From the NCBI RefSeq assembly GCF_034377285.1, contig NZ_CP139715.1, positions 3,270,001 through 3,334,000 on the forward strand: 64,000 bases of DNA. The letters are read 5' to 3'. The DNA is from Thalassobaculum sp. OXR-137 (lineage in GTDB: Bacteria > Pseudomonadota > Alphaproteobacteria > Thalassobaculales > Thalassobaculaceae). The notes under the pieces are model-generated. The model was given only the letters and a program-made list of their open reading frames with translations. It searched no databases and was not told the DNA's origin. Position numbers and translations under genes: made by a program. Below, one piece after another: positions 43,241 to 51,053 of the stretch; position 1 is the stretch's first letter; every line of letters begins with the position of its first letter.

Positions 43241-43921
43241 ATGGCCACCGCAGGCATCGACAATGTCGACTACATCCGCGCGTTCATGACCGAGCGCCCG
43301 GTGGAGTTCGAGCGCTCCGCCCTGGTGATCGTCGACATGCAGAACGCGTCGGGCTCGCGCACCGGCGCGCTCGGCCGCCGGATGAAGGCGGAGGGGTCGA
43401 CCTCCACCGATTACCGCTTCGACCGGATCGAGAAGCTCGTGGTGCCGAACATCCGCCGCATGCTGGACGGCTTCCGCGCCAAGGGCGGCGGCGTGGTCTA
43501 CGTCACCCTCGGCGCCCAGCGCGAGGATGCCGCCGACGCCCCGCCGCACATGCGCAAGATGTTCCAGGAGACCAACAACTGGGTCGGCAGCGAGGAGCAC
43601 AAGGTCGTCGCCGGCCTGGAACCGCAGCCGGGCGAACTGATCGTGCGCAAGACCAGCATCGGCGCCTTCGCCTCCACCGGGCTCGACCACCTGCTGCGCT
43701 CGATGGGTTGGGACAATCTCTACATGACCGGCGTGTCGACCAACATGTGCGTGGAGACCACGGCCCGCGAGGCGGCCGACCGCGGCTATCACGTGACCAT
43801 GGTGGAAGACGGCTGCGCCACGACGCGGAAAGAGCTGCACGAGGGCACGATGCAGAACTTCCAGCGCCTCTTCGGCCGGGTGCGCAGCACCGATGAGGTG
43901 ATGTCGGAGTTGAATCTCTGA
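43241..43921 (+). CDS. Isochorismatase-fold cysteine hydrolase (second)
   Basis: 226 aa. Triad: Asp32 in LVIVDMQNASG, Lys137 in LIVRKTSIGAFASTGL, Cys170 in TGVSTNMCVETTAREA. The cis-peptide region GVSTNMC and DMQN fit ureidoacrylate/peroxyureidoacrylate (RutB-like) and related amidases. AAGGAGA precedes ATG 43241. Last gene of the lyase operon; parallels the deacetylase + isochorismatase pairing at 24306-26013. Confidence 0.85.
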   Translation: MATAGIDNVDYIRAFMTERPVEFERSALVIVDMQNASGSRTGALGRRMKAEGSTSTDYRFDRIEKLVVPNIRRMLDGFRAKGGGVVYVTLGAQREDAADAPPHMRKMFQETNNWVGSEEHKVVAGLEPQPGELIVRKTSIGAFASTGLDHLLRSMGWDNLYMTGVSTNMCVETTAREAADRGYHVTMVEDGCATTRKELHEGTMQNFQRLFGRVRSTDEVMSELNL

Positions 43922-43951
43922 TTCAGGATAGATTCGCAAAATACTGAAAAC

Positions 43952-44154
43952 AACCGACTTCCCGGCTCAATCCCGGATGAGATCCGGGATCGTCCGGGAA
44001 GTCGGTTTGGGGGTAGGGAAGAAGCCGGGCTCGGCACCAGGCTCTACATTCACCTGCAAATACAACCGACTTCCTGGAAGCGCCGGAGGCGCTGTCCAGG
44101 ACCGTGCCTCTGCAGCGTCCGCGGCACGATCCTGGATCAAGTCCAGGAAGTCGG
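43952..44154. repeat. Two hairpins of a second repeat family
   Basis: 43952-44007 and 44064-44154 both start with ACCGACTTCCYGG and end with its complement. In each, further inner inverted repeats sit inside the outer stem (for example ATCCCGGAT/ATCCGGGAT in the first; GCGCC/GGCGC and GTCCAGGA/TCCTGGA elements in the second). They fill the 243-bp gap between convergent genes and could end transcription both ways. They differ in sequence from the 92-bp family but share its nested design. Confidence 0.75.
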
Positions 44155-44164
44155 TGACGGGGGA

Positions 44165-45430
44165 TCACCGCGCCGCCGCCAGCTCCACCGAGGCGAGGCC
44201 GGCGATCACGTCCTCGATGGTGTCCAGCGCCTGGGTGAGGGCGTCGATCGGGATGGTCAGGGGCGGCAGCAGCTTCAGCACCTCGTCGTCCGGCCCGCAG
44301 GTCTCCGCAATCACGTCGCGCGCGAAAAGCTGCCGCGAGACCAGGGCGGCGGTGCCCGGTCCCTGCAGCACCAGCCCGCGCATGAACCCGCGTCCGCGCA
44401 GCCCGGCCACATGCTCCGGCCAGCGGGCGGCGATGGCCTCCAAGCGGTCGTCCAGAATGTCGATCTTCTGCGCCAGGTCGTCCTGGAACGCCCGGTCCTC
44501 CCAGTAGCCCAGCGCCGCCTCCGCCGCGACGAAGGCGAGATTGTTGCCCCGGAACGTGCCGTTATGCTCCCCCGGCTCCCAGACGTCGCGCGACGGCTCG
44601 ATCAGCAGCAGCGCCATGGGCAGGCCGATGCCGCCGATGGATTTCGACAGACAGACCAGATCCGGCTTAAGGCCGAACGGCTCGAAGCTGAAGAAACTGC
44701 CGGTGCGCCCGCATCCCGCCTGGATGTCGTCGATCGCGAGCAGGGCGCCCGACCGCTCGGCCAGGGCCTGCACCCGCAGCAGCCAGTCGGCGGACGCCGC
44801 CCGCAGGCCGCCTTCGCCCTGCACCGTCTCCACCAGGAAGCAGGCCGGCGCGTCGATGCCGCTGCCCGGATCCTCGATGGCGCGTTCCAGGAAATCGAGC
44901 ATGTCGGCGGTGCCGTAGCCGTCAAAGGGCAGGCGCAGCACCCCCGGCAGCGGCTGGCCGGCGCCGCGCCGCTTGTCCCGGTTGGCGGTGGCGGCGAGCG
45001 CGCCGAGGGTCATGCCGTGGAACCCGCCGGTGAAGGCCACGATCGTGGCGCGGCCGGTCGCCTTGCGCGCCAGCTTCAGCGCCGCCTCCACCGCGTTGGT
45101 GCCGGTCGGGCCGGTGAACATGACCCGATGCGGCATCCCGCGCGGCTCCAGGATCACCCGGCGGAAGCGTCGTAGGAATGCCGCCTTGGCCTCGGTGTGC
45201 AGGTCCATGGCCTGCACGATCCCGTCATGGGCGAGATAGTCGAGCACCGCCCGTTTCAGGGTCGGATTGTTGTGGCCGTAGTTTAGGGCGCCGCAGCCGG
45301 TGAGCAGGTCGGTCAGGCAGCGGCCGTCCTCGGTGAAGACCTGATGCCCGATCGCCCGGGTGAACAGGGCGGGGAAGCTGCGGCAGTAGGAGCGGACACG
45401 GGATTCGGCGAGGTCGAAGATGTCGTGCAT
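44165..45430 (-). CDS. Diaminobutyrate-2-oxoglutarate aminotransferase (EctB-like)
   Basis: PLP class III aminotransferase, 421 aa. ESRVRSYCRSFPALFTRA and GCGALNYGHNNPTLKRAVLDY are hallmarks of EctB/DABA aminotransferases, which make L-2,4-diaminobutyrate from aspartate semialdehyde. PLP contacts appear in GPTGTNAVEAALKLARK, IDDIQAGCGRTG, and the Lys in LSKSIGGIG. No ectA or ectC is adjacent. It lies 76 bp downstream of the NRPS operon in the same direction, so supplying a diaminobutyrate building block is a strong possibility. An AT-rich stretch (about 45460-45485) upstream may hold its own promoter. Confidence 0.85.
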   Translation of the reverse strand: MHDIFDLAESRVRSYCRSFPALFTRAIGHQVFTEDGRCLTDLLTGCGALNYGHNNPTLKRAVLDYLAHDGIVQAMDLHTEAKAAFLRRFRRVILEPRGMPHRVMFTGPTGTNAVEAALKLARKATGRATIVAFTGGFHGMTLGALAATANRDKRRGAGQPLPGVLRLPFDGYGTADMLDFLERAIEDPGSGIDAPACFLVETVQGEGGLRAASADWLLRVQALAERSGALLAIDDIQAGCGRTGSFFSFEPFGLKPDLVCLSKSIGGIGLPMALLLIEPSRDVWEPGEHNGTFRGNNLAFVAAEAALGYWEDRAFQDDLAQKIDILDDRLEAIAARWPEHVAGLRGRGFMRGLVLQGPGTAALVSRQLFARDVIAETCGPDDEVLKLLPPLTIPIDALTQALDTIEDVIAGLASVELAAAR

Positions 45431-45506
45431 GGGTCGGACTCCCGGACCGAAGCTGGCTTGAATAATATATTACTCTATTCTGAAAATGCGCGTCATGCGA
45501 GCATAA

Positions 45507-46589
45507 CTATCGAACGGCTCGAAAATCCTGGCCGATGCAGAGATAGTCGCCGGTGCCGGTCATCTCCAAGCGCGGCGGACTGACGGTCAGGGCGAAGTCG
45601 TGCGCCAGCAGGTCGCGCAGCCAGCGGTCCTCGGCCCGGGTCCAGGGGCCGTAATGGAACTCCCCCAGGATCCAGGTGGCGCCGCGCAGCACGTCGCGCG
45701 CCGGCGCCAGGTCGAATTCTCCCCCCTCGATGTCGAGCTTCAGACCGTAGGGCCGCCGAGGATCGAAAAGCGTGCCGAGGTCGACCGCCGCCACCCGGGT
45801 CGTCGAGGCCTGGGCATGAGAGGTCACGGTGGAATGGATCATGCTGGTCGCCTCGGCGGAGGCGGCGAGGCTCGACAGGGCGACCGTCCCTGCCGAGGCG
45901 GCGACCGCGCCCTCCACCACCCGATGCCGGATCGGCTGGCCCGATCCGCGGAGATTGGCCCGCAGATAGCGCAGGTTGGCCGGGTCCGGCTCGACCGCCA
46001 CGATCTCGGCTTCCGGGTAACAGCTATGCAGGTACAGCGCCGACAGGCCGATATAGCCGCCCAGGTCGTAGATCGCGTCCACCGGCCGGCGCGCGTGGTC
46101 GTAATTGGCCTGCAGCAGGACCTCGAACAGGTTGCCGTAGGCCATCCAGTCGGCTGGCATGTCGATGCGGTAGCGCCGCTCGTTGATCAGCACCGACAGG
46201 GTGGTCGGCCGCAGCTGGAAGTCCCGGCACAGCGCGGCGGCGGCCTGGGCCACGCGGGTCAGCCAGTCGGCGGTATCCGCATCGGCGGCGACCGTCCCGA
46301 TCGCCTCCGGCGCCCGGGCCAGACCGTCCGTCAGCTCCGCTGCATCCCGGGCGGCCTCCTCCCGGCCGCGGTCGAGCTGGTCCGGCGACAGACCGCCGAT
46401 GCGGCACAGGATCGGATCCGCGGTGTCGCCCATCTCCGATTTCCCGCCGTATTGCGCCAGGCAGACGGCGAGCTCGTCGCGCGGCAGGCACCGGGCGATG
46501 CGGCGAAACCCATCGTGGAAGCGCCGCGCCGGATGGTCCGGCGTCTCCATGCATAGCCGGCAGTCGCAGCTTTCGGCCAGGTCCGTCAT
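45507..46589 (-). CDS. FkbM-family methyltransferase with Cys-rich N-terminal extension
   Basis: 360 aa. The C-terminal 230 residues are a FkbM SAM-methyltransferase: IYDLGGYIGLSALYLHS (motif I), IVAVEPDPANLRYLRANL, the family-typical KLDIEGGEFDLAP and GEFHYGPWT. The first 130 residues are extra and start with a CDCRLC cluster. The start overlaps the TPR-glycosyltransferase stop (ATGA) with GGAGG upstream, placing it in the NRPS operon as a likely tailoring enzyme, perhaps O-methylating the peptide or an attached sugar (inference). Confidence 0.83.
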   Translation of the reverse strand: MTDLAESCDCRLCMETPDHPARRFHDGFRRIARCLPRDELAVCLAQYGGKSEMGDTADPILCRIGGLSPDQLDRGREEAARDAAELTDGLARAPEAIGTVAADADTADWLTRVAQAAAALCRDFQLRPTTLSVLINERRYRIDMPADWMAYGNLFEVLLQANYDHARRPVDAIYDLGGYIGLSALYLHSCYPEAEIVAVEPDPANLRYLRANLRGSGQPIRHRVVEGAVAASAGTVALSSLAASAEATSMIHSTVTSHAQASTTRVAAVDLGTLFDPRRPYGLKLDIEGGEFDLAPARDVLRGATWILGEFHYGPWTRAEDRWLRDLLAHDFALTVSPPRLEMTGTGDYLCIGQDFRAVR

Positions 46590-47689
46590 CGCCCTGCCTC
46601 CACCAGCGCGGCGAGATCCGCCGCCATGGCTTCGAACACGCCGCGCCAGTCGCCCGGTCCGGCCTGCCGGTAGACCCGGGCGGTCGGGAACCAGGGGGTC
46701 CGGTCTCCGTCCCGGCCCCAGCGCCAGTCGGGGATGAAGGGGGCGGCGACCCAGACGGCGGCTCCCATGGCGCCGGCGAGATTGGCGACGGCGGTGTCGA
46801 TGGCGACGACCAGGTCGAGCCCGGCGATGGCGGCGGCGGTATCGGCGAAATCGCGCAGACCGCCGGCCAGGTCTTCCACCGCCATGCCCGTCGGCGGGGG
46901 CGAGAGCTGCGTGCGGGGGGCGCCGACCTGCAGGCTGTAGAGACGGACGCCGGGGACTTGCGCCAGCGGCGCCATGGCGGCCAGGGCGGCGCTCTTGTCG
47001 CCGACCTCCCAATGGGCCGCGGCACTGGCCCAGACCAACCCGACCTTCAGCCCGCCGGAGGGCAGAGGCCGCGGATCGGCGTGGAGATAGGGGCCGGACC
47101 AGGTCTCGCCCTGGAGCAGGCCGTACAGCGCGGCAACTTCCGCGGTCTGGACCTGGTAGTCGCTCTCCGGCACGTCCGCATCCAGCGGCAGCACCCGGGC
47201 GACGCCCGACAGCGACCGGAACAGCCGCACCAGGGCCGGGCGGCATTGCAGGGTCACCTCGGCTCCGGTCCGCTCGGCCAGCATCGAAACGAACCGGGCG
47301 TAGAGGATGTCGTCTCCGTACCCGCCGCCCCAGGCGACGACGGACTTTCCCGCCAGCGGCTCGCCGGTCCAGCGCGGGACCGGGTGCAGCGGCGGGCCGA
47401 AGGCGTCGGCCCGGCAGCAGTCGAGGAGAAGCTGCCCGCCGCGCCGGACGTCGCCTGCCAGCAGATGCAGGCGGATCAGCAGGGAGACGGCGGCGTCGCC
47501 GGCGCCGTCGAGGGATTCCAGCAGGCGGATCGCGGTGGCGTAGTCGCGCCGCTGATAGGCGATCACCGCGGCGAGCTGGCGGATCGGTCCGTAGCCGCCG
47601 TCCAGCGCCGCCTGGGCATGGGCGGCGGCGGCCTCCAGGTCCTTGTCCTCGAAGGCGGCGAAGGCGAGGGCGGCCCGATGTGCGCTCAT
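46586..47689 (-). CDS. TPR-repeat protein with glycosyltransferase (GT-B) domain
   Basis: 367 aa. About the first 90 residues are helical TPR-like repeats (AALAFAAFEDKDLEAAAAHA, IAYQRRDYATAIRLLESLDG). The rest resembles the C-terminal domain of TPR-glycosyltransferases related to GT9/GT41: VVAWGGGYGDDILYARFVSM, KVGLVWASAAAH and GLDLVVAIDTAVANLAGAMG, where the Asp-Thr-Ala loop corresponds to the nucleotide-sugar site. ATG 47689 overlaps the thioesterase stop (ATGA) and has GGGAGG. It may glycosylate the peptide product, or be a related non-sugar enzyme. Confidence 0.78.
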   Translation of the reverse strand: MSAHRAALAFAAFEDKDLEAAAAHAQAALDGGYGPIRQLAAVIAYQRRDYATAIRLLESLDGAGDAAVSLLIRLHLLAGDVRRGGQLLLDCCRADAFGPPLHPVPRWTGEPLAGKSVVAWGGGYGDDILYARFVSMLAERTGAEVTLQCRPALVRLFRSLSGVARVLPLDADVPESDYQVQTAEVAALYGLLQGETWSGPYLHADPRPLPSGGLKVGLVWASAAAHWEVGDKSAALAAMAPLAQVPGVRLYSLQVGAPRTQLSPPPTGMAVEDLAGGLRDFADTAAAIAGLDLVVAIDTAVANLAGAMGAAVWVAAPFIPDWRWGRDGDRTPWFPTARVYRQAGPGDWRGVFEAMAADLAALVEAGR

Positions 47690-48474
47690 GACCGGCCTCC
47701 CGGGGTCTCCGCCGCGACCGGCGCGTGGCCGCGCAGGCACCGGGCGACCGTGTCGAGCAGGACGCGGCGCTGGCCGTGCAGGAAGAAGTGGTCGCCGGCG
47801 AACATGCGGATCTCCGCCGGTCCTCTCGTGGTTTCTCGCCAGGCCTCCACCCCCGCCGGATCGACCTCGCCGTCGTCGCGGCCGCCGAGCGCGGTGATCG
47901 GACAGGCCAGCGGCTCGGCCCGCTGCCGTCGGTAGGTTTCGCTCAGTTCGAAATCGCAGCGCAGCAGCGGCAGGACCATCTTCATCAGTTCGGGCTCCTG
48001 AAGCACCGGGGCCGGCGTGCCGTTGAGGACCCGCAGTCGCTCCTGGAACGCCGGCTCGGACAGGTGGTAGCTGGGGGGGCGGTTCAGGGGCAGGTGCGGG
48101 GCCCGCTGGCCGGAGACGATCAGATGCACCGGCCCGCCGCCCTCGGCCTCGAGGGCGCGTGCGGTCTCGTAGGCGATGACCGCGCCCATGGAATGGCCGA
48201 ACAGAGCGTAGGGGCGGTCCAGATGCGGCCGCAGCCGGTCGAGCAGCACGGGAAGCAGCCGGTCGACCTGGCGGAAGGCCGGCTCGCCGATCCGTTCCTC
48301 GCGCCCCGGCAACTGCACCGCGCAGACCTCCAGCCAGTCCGGCAGGGCCTCGCCCCAGGTGCGGTAGATCGAGGCGCCGCCGCCGGCATAGGGCAGGCAG
48401 AACAGGCGCAGGGCGGCGTCGGGACGGGGCTGGGCGGGGCGGATCCACGGATCGGAGGGCAGGGGGGCGGTCAT
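47686..48474 (-). CDS. Type II (editing) thioesterase of NRPS cluster
   Basis: Alpha/beta hydrolase, 262 aa, typical GrsT/SrfAD-like size. LFCLPYAGGGASIYRTW is the conserved N-terminal motif, Ser95 is the nucleophile in LFGHSMGAVIAYE, and GDHFFLHGQ carries the catalytic His. Such enzymes clear wrongly primed or stalled carrier domains. It overlaps both neighbours by four bases, and GGGGAGG precedes ATG 48474. Confidence 0.92.
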   Translation of the reverse strand: MTAPLPSDPWIRPAQPRPDAALRLFCLPYAGGGASIYRTWGEALPDWLEVCAVQLPGREERIGEPAFRQVDRLLPVLLDRLRPHLDRPYALFGHSMGAVIAYETARALEAEGGGPVHLIVSGQRAPHLPLNRPPSYHLSEPAFQERLRVLNGTPAPVLQEPELMKMVLPLLRCDFELSETYRRQRAEPLACPITALGGRDDGEVDPAGVEAWRETTRGPAEIRMFAGDHFFLHGQRRVLLDTVARCLRGHAPVAAETPGGRS

Positions 48475-51053
48475 GCCGACCTCCCCGTTCTGGCCAGCAC
48501 CGCCTGCAGCAGAGCGAGGTTGGCGCTGAAATGCGGCTCGATCAGCATCTCGCCATGGCCGCCGGCGCCGTTGCAGGCGGTGAAGCGTCCGGTCGTCGCT
48601 TCCACCCAGGCGGATTGGCTGGACAGCACGGTGCCGGCCGCGTCGCGGTGCTCGTCCGCGCCGCCGGCGCTGCGGATCAGGTGGATGTCGGCGGCGACCG
48701 GCCGGTCCTCCGAGAGGGACGACAGATAGGCGTAGTACCGCCGGATCCGTCTGCGGGCCTTGTCCCGCAGGACGCCGGTGCCGACCGCCGCGGCGACGCT
48801 CTCATCGGCGAGGAAGGAATCCGCCAGCCGGTCGGCCTCCTCCGGCGGAAAGGCGAAGGGCCGCAGGAAGCGGGAGGCGTCCAGCATCACGATGTCGCTG
48901 ACCGTCCGGCCCCGCCGCTCGAGCTCCGACGTCACCTGGAACGCGATGTTGCCGCCGCCGGAATAACCGAAGAGCAGGACCGGCCCCTCAGGCTGCACCT
49001 CGGCGATCAGGTCGGCGATGTCGGCGATCCGTGTCTCTGCCTCGATGAAGTTGAAGGCGTGGACGTCGACTCCGTCCAGCCCCGCCGCCAGCCGGGCGTA
49101 GCCGAGCGTGTCGCTGGTGCCGGGGGGCAGGGCGAAAAGCGGACGACCGCCCCTCGGCGCGTTCAGCAGCACCCGGGGCCGGTCGAGGGCGTCGATCCCG
49201 AACCTTGCGGCGTCGAGGATCGCCTCGGCCTGGCTGCGGATCGTGGGATGGGTGAAGATGGAGGCGAGCGGCAGGGCGACCCCAAGCTCGCCGGCGATCA
49301 GCGACACCAGCTTGGCGGCGGTGAGGCTGTGGCCGCCCAGGGCGAAGAAATCGTCGGTGACGCCGATCCTTTCGCGGTCGAGCACCCGTTCCCAGAGACT
49401 GACCAGCGAGGTTTCGGTCTCGCTTGCCGGCGGTTCCGGGGGCTGGGCGCCGTCCGGGTTCGAGGCGGCCGGGAGGGGCAGGGCGGCGCGGTCGACCTTG
49501 CCGTTCGCGTTCAGGGGCAGGGCGTCGAGCCGGACGATATGGGCCGGGACCATGAAGTCCGGCAGGGTCGCGCCGAGATGCCGGTGCAGGTCGCCCGTCC
49601 CGATGGCTTCACTCGCTGCCACGTAGGCGACGAGCTCCCGGCGCCCCGGCGCGATCTCCCGGGCCAGCGCGACGGCCGCGGTGACGCCGGGATACCGCAA
49701 GAGGGCCTCTTCGATCTCTCCCGGCTCGATGCGGAAACCGCGGATCTTGATCTGGTCGTCGAGCCGGCCGAGGAACTCGATCGTGCCGTCGCTGCGCCAG
49801 CAGGCGAGGTCGCCGCTGCGGTAGAGCCGTTCGCCGGGCAGGGCCGGGCTGGCCACGAAGCGCTCGGCGGTCAGCTCCGGATCGTTCCAGTAGCCGAGCG
49901 CGAGGCCGTCGCCGCCCAGATAGAGTTCCCCGGCGGTGCCCGGCGGCAGCGGCCGGCGCTCCTCGTCCAGGACATAGGCGGTGGAATTGGCGATCGGGCG
50001 GCCGATCGGGATCGAGCCCCGGTAGTCGCCGGGCGCGATCGGGAAGCAGCAGGAGAAGGTGGTGTTCTCGGTCGGGCCATAGCCGTTGACGAGGGCGCAC
50101 TTCGGCAGCAGCTCCAGGGCCCGTCGGATATGGGCGACCGACAACGCCTCGCCGCCGACCAGCAGCTGTTTGAGCGGGTGCAGGCCCTCCGGGTGCTCGT
50201 CCATCATCAGGTTGAACAGACCGGCGGTAAGCCACAGGGTCGTCACCCCTTCGTCGGCGATCACCGCGCCCAGCTCCCGTGGGCCGAGCCGTCCCTCCGG
50301 CGCCAGGGCCAGACGGGCGCCGTTCAGCAGCGGCCCCCAGATCTCGAACGTGGCCGCGTCGAAGGCCGCCGGCGCGTATTGCAGGAAGATCCGGTCCGGC
50401 GAGAAATCGGCGTAATCGGCGTTGCGGACCAGCCGGACGACGGCACGATGGGGCACGGCGACGGCCTTGGGACGGCCAGTGGAGCCGGAGGTGTACATGA
50501 CATAGGCGAGCTCGCCGCCGGCGGCCGTGACGGGCGGAGTGTCGTCCGGACCGGCGTCGATGGCAGACCGCTCGGCGTCGAGGCGGATCCGGCGGACCGG
50601 CGGCGGTGCCGCGTCGTCCGTCCCGCCGTCTCGGTCGATCACGGCCAGCGCCCCGGAATGCGACACAATCAGATCCCGGCGCGCCGCCGGATAGGCCGGG
50701 TCGAGCGGCAGATAGCCGGCCCCGGCCTTGAGGGTCGCCAGCATCGCGACGATCAGGTCGACCGATCGCGGCAGCGCGAGCGCGATCAGCCTGCCCCGGC
50801 AGTCCGGCAGCCGCGCGCGGAGATACCGGGCGAGCCGGTTGGCGCGGCGGTCCAGTTCGGCGTAGGTCACGGCCCGGCCGCCCCGGCTGAGGGCGACCGC
50901 CTGCGGTGTGCGCGCCGCCTGCTCGGCGAACAGGTCGGCGACGCCGCGGTCGCGCGGGTAGGGCCGCGTCGTCGCGTTGAAACGCGCGGCCAGGGCCGCG
51001 GCCTCCGCCGATCCCGCCGCGTCGTCGATCAGGGTGAATTTAGACAGTCTCAT
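48471..51053 (-). CDS. NRPS terminal protein A-T-TE (valine-type adenylation)
   Basis: 860 aa, the termination part of the assembly line. Residues 1-35 resemble a condensation-adenylation linker (LAARFNATTRPYPRD); adenylation about 36-525 with YTSGSTGRPKAVAVP, YRSGDLACW and NANGKVDR; carrier Ser576 in FFALGGHSLTAAKL; type I thioesterase about 620-860 with Ser698 (GYSGGG), Asp725 and His833. Specificity residues by alignment to GrsA are D232 A233 F236 W274 L298 G300 G324 T332 F333 K519, close to the valine code. ATG 51053 has GGGAGGA five bases upstream and overlaps the previous gene by 14 bp. It lacks its own condensation domain, which ends the preceding protein. Confidence 0.92.
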   Translation of the reverse strand: MRLSKFTLIDDAAGSAEAAALAARFNATTRPYPRDRGVADLFAEQAARTPQAVALSRGGRAVTYAELDRRANRLARYLRARLPDCRGRLIALALPRSVDLIVAMLATLKAGAGYLPLDPAYPAARRDLIVSHSGALAVIDRDGGTDDAAPPPVRRIRLDAERSAIDAGPDDTPPVTAAGGELAYVMYTSGSTGRPKAVAVPHRAVVRLVRNADYADFSPDRIFLQYAPAAFDAATFEIWGPLLNGARLALAPEGRLGPRELGAVIADEGVTTLWLTAGLFNLMMDEHPEGLHPLKQLLVGGEALSVAHIRRALELLPKCALVNGYGPTENTTFSCCFPIAPGDYRGSIPIGRPIANSTAYVLDEERRPLPPGTAGELYLGGDGLALGYWNDPELTAERFVASPALPGERLYRSGDLACWRSDGTIEFLGRLDDQIKIRGFRIEPGEIEEALLRYPGVTAAVALAREIAPGRRELVAYVAASEAIGTGDLHRHLGATLPDFMVPAHIVRLDALPLNANGKVDRAALPLPAASNPDGAQPPEPPASETETSLVSLWERVLDRERIGVTDDFFALGGHSLTAAKLVSLIAGELGVALPLASIFTHPTIRSQAEAILDAARFGIDALDRPRVLLNAPRGGRPLFALPPGTSDTLGYARLAAGLDGVDVHAFNFIEAETRIADIADLIAEVQPEGPVLLFGYSGGGNIAFQVTSELERRGRTVSDIVMLDASRFLRPFAFPPEEADRLADSFLADESVAAAVGTGVLRDKARRRIRRYYAYLSSLSEDRPVAADIHLIRSAGGADEHRDAAGTVLSSQSAWVEATTGRFTACNGAGGHGEMLIEPHFSANLALLQAVLARTGRSA

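Noticed and set aside
44165-45430. Ectoine biosynthesis locus
   Set aside because: Only an EctB-like gene is present; no acetyltransferase or ectoine synthase gene lies in the window.
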